Assembly (NCBI GenBank): GCA_030643455.1
Contig: DAOWLV010000027.1
Coordinates: 1-14,335, forward strand
DNA length: 14,335 bases
Direction of reading: 5' to 3'
Source of the DNA: Candidatus Krumholzibacteriia bacterium
GTDB lineage: Bacteria > Krumholzibacteriota > Krumholzibacteriia > LZORAL124-64-63
Notes under the pieces: generated by a model
Databases searched by the model: none
What the model was told of the DNA's origin: nothing
Seen by the model: only the letters and a program-made list of their open reading frames with translations
In this document: positions 6,263 through 12,841 of the stretch, in pieces
How the letters are laid out: each line of letters opens with the position of its first letter
How positions within the stretch are numbered: position 1 is the first letter of the stretch
Translations under genes and position numbers: made by a program

Positions 6263-8455
6263 TCACTTCATGGGTTTGGCGCCGAAATCCGCCAGGTCGA
6301 ACACTTCGTCCTCGACGGTTGCGCCCTCCTCGTCCGACCCTACCGCCCTATCCAGCGGGGACGCGTCGAACTCGGCAAGGTCGTAGACCTCTTCACCAGA
6401 CTCAGGTGCCTGCCCGTCGAGCGGGGAAGCGCCAAACTCGGCAAGGTCGTGGATCTCTTCACCAGACTCCGGCACCTGCCCAGTGGCCGGGCCCTGGTTT
6501 TCGTCGTCGACCATCGGAGTCGCACCGAAAGAGGAAAGTTCATAGACCTCTTCGGTATCTTCGGATTCCGGCTCAGGGGCGGGGGAGGCTCCGAAGTCCT
6601 CCAGATCGTACACCTTTTCCTCGTCTCCGGAAAGAGGCATATCCGCCGGCGAATCCGGAACGGTGGCGCTCTCAAAGGACGAGATATCCCGCCCGGGGAG
6701 GACCGAGGACGAGAAGTCGGGATCCTCAGGACCCTCCTTATTCGGCAGGATGAGTGGACCTGCGGCGGCGAAAGGATCTATTACCTCCGGGACCGGTGCA
6801 GACTCCACAGGCTTGGACGTGGATTTCCGGTCGGTGATGACCATAGTAGGGACCGACGCCTTAGACGATTCCTTACGGGGAATCGAACTGGAATCGAATT
6901 CGGCGCCGGTCATATCCGCGAAGGAAGTGCCGAGATTGACCAGACGTTCATCCTGCTTGTTGAATCCATCGCCCATCCGGGTCAGGTCGCCGGAGATCCG
7001 GGCGGCAGCGGGTCCGAAGTCCTGGACCTCGTCCGCCATGTCCCGCCAGGCCGCCTGGTCATCCTCGGTGATCAGGGCAGCAAGGGTTTCCAGCTTCTTG
7101 TTGACACGTTTCTGGGCACCGACAGGTGCGGTTCCCGTATCCCGGTTGTTGGCCTTGTCGGCCAGCTGGCGGAATCCTGTCGTGAGATCCTCGAGTGACT
7201 GGCTCATGGGCAGCAGGCGTTCGCCTCGGGGCCCCAGACGGGCCACTTCCATCGCGATCTTGAAAGCCAGTTTGCTTCCCTTGTCCACCAGGTCTGACAA
7301 TTCTGATGCCATCTTGTCGGCCCCCGCACCTCCGGAGGACAGCTTGGCGATGTCCTTCCGGATGCCTTCGATGATGTCGGTCATGTCTTCGGTGGACTTG
7401 GCCTCGTTCGAGGCCTTTTTGAGGTGATGGCCCAGGTTTTCCATCTGGCTCGTCAGTTCGTCCAGAGCGGAGCAGTGCACACCCAGATTATCGAGAGTGG
7501 CCCCGTTCCACTGCCGGGATTCATGCAGTATTGCGATGATTTCCTTGGAGTTTCCGTGGTCCTTGTTCTCGTATTCCTCCAGCTTTCCGGCGGCCGCGTC
7601 CCTGGCGTCGAAATACCGGACCATCTCGTCGGCCAGGCGGCCCACGGCGGGGTAGTCGAAACGGCCGGTCAGATCCGACCGGGTATTCGTTTTCAGGGCC
7701 TTTTCGAGCCTGTGGATTTCTCCCTCGACTCCCGTCAGTCTCTGTTGACGGGCTTCCTGCAGGCGCCACCCTCCCAGGACCCGAATGACAAAAGCCTCGG
7801 CCGGAGGATACTCCTTGAATTCCTGGCTTTGCCATTCTTCCTCATTGTCCAGATTCAAGGCGGTCAGGCGATCCAGCATTTCCTCGGCGTCCCGGGTGCG
7901 TGAATTGGCCTCGACCGCGGCCTTGGACATCTTGTAACTGCCCAGCAGGGCCAGGAAGACAATGCCCATGGTTACCATGTAGAGAATGTTCAGGGGGTGA
8001 TCGGCGAAATTGAGCAACTGATCGATCTGGCGCAGATTCTGCGGTTGCCACAATCCGGCAGGATGAACGCCCTCGGCCAGCAGGATGGCTCCGCCGATGC
8101 CAACGCCCGCGACGAGGATCGACGCGGTGAACAGGAAGCCCAACCCAACGGCCGAGATTCCCCGTTTCCGCTTCCGCATATTCAGGGTCGCGGTCCCTTT
8201 TTCGTCGGCAGGGATCTTCTCGTCCAAACCCTCCATCACGACTTCCGTCTCCCCGGACTCGTCCATGTCCACGATCTCCCCGGCGTCTTCGGCCGGAGTC
8301 TCGCCATCATCGGGGGCATCCTCGAAGTCGGAAATATTCTCGAAATCACTGAAACCGTCGAGAGGGTCTTCGAAGTCGCCGTACTCTTCCTGCACGTCCG
8401 CTTCGGAATCGAAATCCATGTCGTCATTCCAGTCGAAACGATCCTGCTCGCTCAT
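6263..8455 (-). CDS. Two-pass membrane protein with divergent chemoreceptor-like domain and acidic motif repeats
   Basis: This 730-residue protein begins with a very acidic stretch (1-90) that includes DFED/DFEN motifs. Next come RKRKR (94-98), a membrane segment at 100-127, a short external loop (128-154), a second segment (155-173) and a long cytoplasmic part. Residues 180-520 are helical and probably coiled coil. Within them, LAFKIAMEVARLGPRG (396-411) aligns with the chemoreceptor hairpin pattern in which A-x-E-x-A-R-x-G-x-x-G is conserved. The tail carries five copies of a motif close to EEVYDLAEFGASP, at 612-625, 634-647, 666-678, 688-700 and 716-728. The loop is too short for a ligand-binding domain. 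AAAGGAAC lies about 8 bases before the ATG. The hairpin match and a signalling-platform role are inference; membrane topology and repeats are visible. Confidence 0.8.
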   Translation of the reverse strand: MSEQDRFDWNDDMDFDSEADVQEEYGDFEDPLDGFSDFENISDFEDAPDDGETPAEDAGEIVDMDESGETEVVMEGLDEKIPADEKGTATLNMRKRKRGISAVGLGFLFTASILVAGVGIGGAILLAEGVHPAGLWQPQNLRQIDQLLNFADHPLNILYMVTMGIVFLALLGSYKMSKAAVEANSRTRDAEEMLDRLTALNLDNEEEWQSQEFKEYPPAEAFVIRVLGGWRLQEARQQRLTGVEGEIHRLEKALKTNTRSDLTGRFDYPAVGRLADEMVRYFDARDAAAGKLEEYENKDHGNSKEIIAILHESRQWNGATLDNLGVHCSALDELTSQMENLGHHLKKASNEAKSTEDMTDIIEGIRKDIAKLSSGGAGADKMASELSDLVDKGSKLAFKIAMEVARLGPRGERLLPMSQSLEDLTTGFRQLADKANNRDTGTAPVGAQKRVNKKLETLAALITEDDQAAWRDMADEVQDFGPAAARISGDLTRMGDGFNKQDERLVNLGTSFADMTGAEFDSSSIPRKESSKASVPTMVITDRKSTSKPVESAPVPEVIDPFAAAGPLILPNKEGPEDPDFSSSVLPGRDISSFESATVPDSPADMPLSGDEEKVYDLEDFGASPAPEPESEDTEEVYELSSFGATPMVDDENQGPATGQVPESGEEIHDLAEFGASPLDGQAPESGEEVYDLAEFDASPLDRAVGSDEEGATVEDEVFDLADFGAKPMK
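6347..6478 (-). repeat. Two tandem 66-bp coding repeats in the motif-rich tail
   Basis: Two adjacent 22-codon units encode residues 660-681 and 682-703 of the membrane protein; each contains PESGEE followed by an acidic DLAEF motif. They are the most alike of the five motif copies, so they probably arose by recent duplication. The other three copies are diverged and unevenly spaced. Confidence 0.8.
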
Positions 8456-8813
8456 TCCCCGTTCCTTTCACCTTGGGAGCGCCCGTAGGTCGGATTACCC
8501 GGTTGACATCGGACGCCGCAAGTCCGGAGCCGGTTCAAGGACCAACCAGAACCACTCCAGGTACATGCATTATTCCCGTGTGTGATCGGCGAGTTTTGGG
8601 GAAACCAAAGCCCAAAATACAGGCAGGCGGGGCTTGAAAGTGCAATCAGTGGTCCAAAATCCACCACATGGGGACAGATGAAATGGTTCCCCACGGACCC
8701 GCCGACTGTAACTTGTTAATTTACAGTATGTTGCAATGCAGCTTCAAGTTGTCGGCCGGCATGGTCCCTGCACTTCCGGGGAGGAAATTCTGAAAACAGA
8801 AAGGGACTTTTTC
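8456..8813. other. Non-coding divergent intergenic region
   Basis: This region separates divergent genes, so it must hold promoters for both, but I find no convincing -35/-10 pair. It has the ribosome site of the minus-strand gene near 8463-8468, an inverted repeat AAGCCC/GGGCTT (8608-8613, 8630-8635), the 7-bp-arm palindrome at 8705-8727, and the ribosome site AAGGGA (8801-8806) of the plus-strand gene. An in-frame ATG at 8736 could extend that gene but has no ribosome site. Confidence 0.5.
8705..8727. promoter_or_regulatory. Palindromic candidate operator ACTGTAA-N9-TTACAGT
   Basis: Perfect 7-bp arms flank a 9-bp AT-rich centre, about 87 bp before the favoured plus-strand start at 8814. 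Spacing and symmetry resemble a dimeric regulator site. The partner is unknown, and it could serve either divergent gene. Confidence 0.35.
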
Positions 8814-9434
8814 ATGCCGAAAGCACTGTGCAAGATCGATTTTCCCCAGTACCGAGGGCTATTCCCCGACTGGTCCGGTCCACGGCCCTGGCGCTTTTTC
8901 CTGATGGAGCAGCTACTCGAAGCCCGCAAGGAATCCATGTTTCCTACCAACGGGGCGGGTCCCGACGAGGACGTCAACGTGTACCTGTCCAATCTCCTGG
9001 CAGGATTCCTGACCGGTCACCATGACACGCGGGTGCAATGGGGAGCGGACCCGGTGCTGCTGCCGCCCGCCAAAAATCTCGGCCGCCGGGTGCGGGCGGA
9101 TTGGTACCGGATCAATGCGGATCACCGGTTATTGTACCTGGGGTTGATGGACCGGGGAGACGGTCTGCGCAGGCGGCCCGTCCACCTGGGGATGAACCTG
9201 GAAGAAACCCGAAATCGTGACCTGGTCACCGGCCGAACCTGTTACGGATTGGCGGCCAACCTGCTGGCAGGACGGTCCTGCGCTGGCGCCCCACTGGCAC
9301 CGGTTCTGCGCAAGCTGGAGGAAAACTTCGAGGATTACGTCCACGTCCTGGGCGTGTTGGCCACCCGCCGGTTCGGTCTCGGCGCCGTCCTCAGCGACAA
9401 TGACCTGGCGGGATTGCTGGCGATGGCAAGCTAG
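8814..9434 (+). CDS. Uncharacterised 206-residue protein
   Basis: I do not recognise this family. The protein is soluble, with no signal peptide or membrane segment. The N-terminal part is rich in aromatics (PQYRGLFPDWSGPRPWRFF). It has a GHHDTRVQWGADP stretch near residues 69-81 and a basic middle (LRRRPVHLGMNLEETRNR). The C-terminus looks helical (LRKLEENFEDYVHVLGVLA). No catalytic motif is clear. I chose the ATG at 8814 because AAGGGA lies 7 bases before it; an in-frame ATG at 8736 lacks a ribosome site. The gene stands alone between minus-strand genes. Its TAG stop (9432-9434) is part of the CTAG at the left end of the inverted-repeat element, so insertion there left the protein unchanged. 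Confidence 0.75.
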   Translation: MPKALCKIDFPQYRGLFPDWSGPRPWRFFLMEQLLEARKESMFPTNGAGPDEDVNVYLSNLLAGFLTGHHDTRVQWGADPVLLPPAKNLGRRVRADWYRINADHRLLYLGLMDRGDGLRRRPVHLGMNLEETRNRDLVTGRTCYGLAANLLAGRSCAGAPLAPVLRKLEENFEDYVHVLGVLATRRFGLGAVLSDNDLAGLLAMAS

Positions 9435-9530
9435 GAGTGTGTCGGGAAACCTCGGACCGAGCCATGTACGACGAGCTCGAATCAGCGGGGTGTGCAGGGC
9501 GACGGGAGAGGTTTTCCGACACACTCCTAG
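9431..9530. mobile_element. 100-bp MITE-like inverted-repeat element
   Basis: The terminal arms 9431-9453 and 9508-9530 are 23-bp inverted repeats with one mismatch (G9446) around a 54-bp core. Both outer ends read CTAG. The element proper can be read as GAGTGTGTCGG...CCGACACACTC flanked by a 4-bp CTAG duplication, which fits the YTAR target of IS5-group transposases (established for that group; the assignment here is inference). It has no coding capacity. The core contains smaller palindromes (9451-9461 and 9472-9479). It fills the gap between two convergent genes and could act as a bidirectional terminator. Confidence 0.75.
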
Positions 9531-9544
9531 CCCGGAGGCAGGAC

Positions 9545-10588
9545 CTATTTCGTGGATCCGCAGAACTGCAGGATCTGATTGTAAAGAACATCCTTCCCGT
9601 GCACCGAGAGAATGGAGTGCCCACCCTCGGCGAAGACCTGAAAACGCGAAGCCTTGTTTCGAGCCTTGTTCTGGAGGAACCTCAGGGATGCCGGGGAAGC
9701 CCGGTCATCGTCCTCGCACTGGGCCGCGTAGATGGGCACCATGATCTTCCCGATCTTGCCCCGAGCCTTGTCCATTCCCTCCATCAAATCGGCGTTCCAG
9801 CCCAGCCAGCGGTGGACCAGGCGAAGTCGGTGGAGCTTCAGACGAACCATCAGGCGCTGGAACAAGGATTCCCGGGGCATGATGGCCGGAGACAACAGAA
9901 CCAGGGACGACACGCTTTCCTTGAGGGCCAGCAGCATTGCCAACGTCGCGCCGAATCCCAAGCCCACCACGTGGACCTTGCCGCCGCCCCGGGCCAACAG
10001 CTGGAAACACTGCTGCGCCTGGTACAGGGCCGACTCCCAGGAAACTTCGCTGATGGTGTTCCCGGGCGTGCCGTAATCAGGCAGCCTCAGGACATAGACG
10101 TTGTAATCGGAATCGAACAGGACGTCGGCCAACTCATGAAGGTCCCCCGGCCGCGTGGATACTCCATGGATCAAGAGGAAGGAACCCTTGGCGTCCTCCT
10201 TGACCCGCAGAACGCTGCGGTCCGGACTGGGGATCTTGCGCTCATTTTCAAAGGAATCGACAAGCCGCTGATGGGCCCGCAGGGTCATGACATGGCCGCG
10301 GGGAGAATCAGGCAGCTGGCGGCGGGTGCGGGCCATGTCCCAGGCGGACAGCGTCAGGATCTGCGTCTGGGTCGTGGAAGGACCCACAGGTGCCGCGGCG
10401 GGCTTTGCCGCCGGACGGTTGAAAGAAGAAGTCGATGTCCGTGGTTGCGGGGAACGATGCTGGTTCTGCCGGCTTGCCCCTCCGCGGTTTGATCCTCCAC
10501 GGTTTGATCCCACGCGGTTCGATCCCACGCGGCTGGCACCCCCGCGGCTGCCCCTGTTCCTGTTGTTGTCGCGGCCGTCGGATTTCAA
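9545..10588 (-). CDS. Alpha/beta-hydrolase-fold protein lacking the nucleophile serine, with disordered repeat N-terminus
   Basis: The protein has 347 residues. The first 75 are low-complexity (Arg/Gly/Ser/Asn, then Pro/Ala) and include five tandem pentapeptides of the form R-x-G-[AS]-[SN] (15-39). The rest is an alpha/beta-hydrolase: an oxyanion-type FLLIHGV (137-143), LRLPDYGTPG, the nucleophile elbow VVGLGFGATLA (207-217), an acidic turn CEDDDR (291-296) and GGHSIL (322-327) with the usual His. The elbow is GLGFG rather than GxSxG: residue 211 is Gly (codon GGA), so normal serine-hydrolase chemistry is not expected. It starts with TTG, overlapping the stop of the HAD gene (TTGA) and preceded by AGAGGAAACAG. 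It is the last gene of a coupled three-gene operon. No signal peptide is seen. Confidence 0.85.
   Translation of the reverse strand: MKSDGRDNNRNRGSRGGASRVGSNRVGSNRGGSNRGGASRQNQHRSPQPRTSTSSFNRPAAKPAAAPVGPSTTQTQILTLSAWDMARTRRQLPDSPRGHVMTLRAHQRLVDSFENERKIPSPDRSVLRVKEDAKGSFLLIHGVSTRPGDLHELADVLFDSDYNVYVLRLPDYGTPGNTISEVSWESALYQAQQCFQLLARGGGKVHVVGLGFGATLAMLLALKESVSSLVLLSPAIMPRESLFQRLMVRLKLHRLRLVHRWLGWNADLMEGMDKARGKIGKIMVPIYAAQCEDDDRASPASLRFLQNKARNKASRFQVFAEGGHSILSVHGKDVLYNQILQFCGSTK
10472..10546 (-). repeat. Five 15-bp coding repeats in the hydrolase-like gene
   Basis: Five head-to-tail 15-bp units encode RGGAS, RVGSN, RVGSN, RGGSN and RGGAS. Such repeats can change copy number by slippage, giving N-terminal length variants without a frameshift. 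Confidence 0.8.
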
Positions 10589-11400
10589 ACTGTTTCCTCT
10601 TCCTGATTGTCGAGATCACTCATGCGAGAACAGACGATGTCCGGCCAATCAATTTCCTCGAGCCGGGCCAGAACGCCGTGGTCGGGATATTTTCCCGACA
10701 GGACAAAGGCGGTACGCATTCCCAGCCGACCCGCGGTGACGAGATCGGAGATGGGATCATCCGAAATAAATAGGGCCTCATCCGGAGCGACGCCAACCCT
10801 TTTCAGGCCCTCCAGGTAGATTCCTTCCGAAGGTTTGCCCACGGTGACGACCTGGCCGGCTCCTCCCAGGGCCTCCAGAGCCGCCGCCCAGGCTCCCGGA
10901 CCGAGGCGCCGCCGGCCAGCTTCATCAAGATAGAACAGGTTGCGGTGAAGGCACAGCAGATCCGCCCCTTCATCCAGAACCGGGCCCAATACACCGTCCA
11001 GAGCGGAAATCTCCAGCTCCGAGTTGGCGCCCAGCACAACCGCGTCACACGATCGGTCCGTCACGGTTTCAAAGCCTTCCTCCCGCCAATAGTCCTCCAG
11101 GCCGGGCGTCCCCAACCACCGGATCTTTTCCCTGTTCCTCTCCCGCAGCCACCGCATGCCCAGCCCCAGGGCTCCCACCAGGTGGCTTTCGGTGACCGGG
11201 AAACCCACTCGCACCAGGTCACCGATCAGGTCACCAGGACGATGGGTGGTATTGTTGCTGACCAGGCAGTAGGGCCGGCCGGTGGCAGCCAGGGAGGTCA
11301 ACCAGTCCACCGCACCGGGAACCGGCTGGTAGCGTTTGTCCCGAACCAGCACTCCTTCGATATCGATCAGGTAGGCCTTCACCGACCCCGGTCTTTTCAT
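10585..11400 (-). CDS. HAD-superfamily IIA phosphatase-like protein (NagD/LHPP/HDHD2-like)
   Basis: The protein has 271 residues from the ATG at 11400. Motif I is LIDIEGVLV (nucleophile D13, with E15 at the usual general-acid position), motif II is LVSNNTT (46-52), the motif III lysine is K189 in TVGKPSEGIYLEG, and motif IV is FISDDPISD (211-219). The cap between motifs II and III and the later GMRTAFVLSGKY fit subfamily IIA. The natural substrate cannot be told. The frame is open upstream to 11502, but the ATG at 11400 is favoured: GAGG lies about 8 bases before it and it overlaps the glycosyltransferase stop as ATGA. Its own stop overlaps the start of the hydrolase-like gene, so all three are coupled. 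Glu for Asp at motif I +2 is unusual but conservative. Confidence 0.88.
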   Translation of the reverse strand: MKRPGSVKAYLIDIEGVLVRDKRYQPVPGAVDWLTSLAATGRPYCLVSNNTTHRPGDLIGDLVRVGFPVTESHLVGALGLGMRWLRERNREKIRWLGTPGLEDYWREEGFETVTDRSCDAVVLGANSELEISALDGVLGPVLDEGADLLCLHRNLFYLDEAGRRRLGPGAWAAALEALGGAGQVVTVGKPSEGIYLEGLKRVGVAPDEALFISDDPISDLVTAGRLGMRTAFVLSGKYPDHGVLARLEEIDWPDIVCSRMSDLDNQEEETV

Positions 11401-12587
11401 TGGCAACCTCGGTTTCCGGAAGCATCCCTGGAAGTCAGTCGGCCGGCCTCGGCGACCTCCGTGATCATGCCATCGAAGGTCGGGGCCAGGCGGTCCCAGC
11501 AATAGACATCCACATCCAGGTCGAGGGAACAGACATGGCCACAGGTGTTGCCGGTGATCAGGTCGGTCAGCAGGGCGACCAGGTCGTCCTCCGATTCATA
11601 GAAATGCCGTCCCTTGCATCGCGTCCCGTAGAGCGAGGGATAAACCTGTCTGCGGGGCAGGACGGGATAACAACCGGCGTGCACGGCCTCGGCCACGGAA
11701 ATCCCAAAGTACTCCTGTTCCGCGCAACTCACCACGATATCCGCCCGTTCCAGGATGGCGTCGTAATCCGCCCGGTCGGGCAGGTGGCCGTAAGCCAGGC
11801 ATCGCTCTGCCAACCGGTCACGCAAGGAGACAAAAGCCTTTTCCTGGCCGCGGGCCTCCCCCAGCAGGGCCACATCGAAATCCAGGCCCCGATCGAGCAG
11901 GCGGTTCAGGGCCGCGGCGAACAGATCGGGCCGCTTGTCGAATTCCCAGCGATGATTCCAGAGGATGAGATGCCTTTTCCCGAGGGGCCAGGAGGGGCCG
12001 GCTTCAGGGTCACACTTTCCTCCCCGGTAACGGGCGAAGTGGTCGGCCTGCAGTGGCGGCCGGTCCAGGCCGACCCCCAGCACCGCCGAGCGTCCCCGCA
12101 GGCGCGCCGCGACATCCCGGGGCACCGCCTCGGGCATCCTGTTCAGGTAGGCAGGCAGGGCGTCGAGGAACAGGTCACGATGCCAGGCGGAATTGAAAAC
12201 CACGCGATCGGCGGCCAGGGTGCTGATGATGTTGGTGAATCCGAAATGGAAATCGAATTCCTCTTCCGGACTCAGGGGATAGGTCAGCTGGTTCTCATGC
12301 ATGTAAAGCAGGATGGGGGTCCGGTCCAGGGGTGGATCGAGAAGGCCACGCAGGTCCGCGACGTTGATGAATCCGGTCAAAAAGATGAGATCCGGCGTCG
12401 GTGACAGGCCCTGGTTGATCAGGTCGGCAAACCAGGCTGCAGCCCCCCTCATGCGCCATTTCCAGAACCGACCGGGAAGAACGAGGCACCTGGCACTGTG
12501 CCCGGAGCTTGCCACAAGGCCCCGCCGAAAAGCCTTGTGCGAACCGCTGTCGTAGGGCTCGATGAACAATATGTTTTTTATATTCAA
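11397..12587 (-). CDS. GT-B glycosyltransferase related to tRNA-queuosine mannosyltransferase (GTDC1/QTMAN, DUF3524)
   Basis: The protein has 396 residues. The N-terminal half matches the DUF3524 domain of GTDC1/QTMAN: ILFIEPYDSGSHKAF (6-20), FWKWRMRGAA (41-50), YMHENQLTYPL (95-105) and ADRVVFNSAWH (126-136). The C-terminal half has the GT4-type donor site: WNHRWEFDKRPDLF (210-223), a GHLPDRADYDAIL turn and QEYFGISVAEAVHAGCYPVLP (291-311). In animals this family adds mannose from GDP-mannose to queuosine in tRNA-Asp; the bacterial substrate is inferred. I favour the TTG at 12587, 9 bases after AAGAGG, over an in-frame TTG at 12596 that abuts this site. It is the first gene of the operon with the HAD and hydrolase-like genes. 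No queuosine synthesis gene is in the window. Confidence 0.85.
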   Translation of the reverse strand: MNIKNILFIEPYDSGSHKAFRRGLVASSGHSARCLVLPGRFWKWRMRGAAAWFADLINQGLSPTPDLIFLTGFINVADLRGLLDPPLDRTPILLYMHENQLTYPLSPEEEFDFHFGFTNIISTLAADRVVFNSAWHRDLFLDALPAYLNRMPEAVPRDVAARLRGRSAVLGVGLDRPPLQADHFARYRGGKCDPEAGPSWPLGKRHLILWNHRWEFDKRPDLFAAALNRLLDRGLDFDVALLGEARGQEKAFVSLRDRLAERCLAYGHLPDRADYDAILERADIVVSCAEQEYFGISVAEAVHAGCYPVLPRRQVYPSLYGTRCKGRHFYESEDDLVALLTDLITGNTCGHVCSLDLDVDVYCWDRLAPTFDGMITEVAEAGRLTSRDASGNRGCQ

Positions 12588-12644
12588 CCGCCGCAACCTC
12601 TTAGAAGCCGGAGCCCACTTGTCAAAATTCCGTCAGCTTTGATC

Positions 12645-12672
12645 AAAAAACCGCAGTATTGAATCGCGGTTT
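12645..12672 (-). terminator. Hairpin with T tract in the divergent promoter region
   Basis: AAACCGC and GCGGTTT (12648-12654, 12666-12672) form a perfect 7-bp stem with an 11-nt loop. On the minus strand the stem runs into six Ts (12650-12645), three of them inside the stem, as in intrinsic terminators. It lies 58-85 bp upstream of the glycosyltransferase start and overlaps the -35 of the protease promoter. It may be a leader attenuator of the operon or a block on antisense transcription from the protease gene. Confidence 0.45.
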
Positions 12673-12687
12673 CCTTTCCTTTATAAT
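12659..12687 (+). promoter_or_regulatory. Sigma-70-type promoter for the S8 protease gene
   Basis: TTGAAT (12659-12664) and TATAAT (12682-12687) are separated by the optimal 17 bp. This is the best promoter-like match I see in the window. Transcription would start near 12694, giving a leader of about 148 nt before the ATG at 12842. The leader contains three AGATC-type repeats (12700-12760) of unknown meaning. Confidence 0.7.
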
Positions 12688-12841
12688 TCATTCTGTAGCA
12701 AGATCTAGCTGAATTTCGCCCTAGATCCGCCCGAGATCCATCCCTGGGTCCGCAGAAACACCGAAATATAGACGTGGCTCGCCAAACGTCAGGCAACTTG
12801 TCACGCCAAGGTTCAGGTACATCCTGGAGAGGAACCCTACC

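Noticed and set aside
8736..8813. Extended start of the unknown plus-strand gene at 8736
   Set aside because: There is no ribosome site before 8736, whereas AAGGGA is well placed before the ATG at 8814.
9437..10492. Plus-strand open frame starting in the inverted-repeat element
   Set aside because: It is antisense to the hydrolase-like gene. A transposase or MITE-encoded protein was considered, but no such motif is present.
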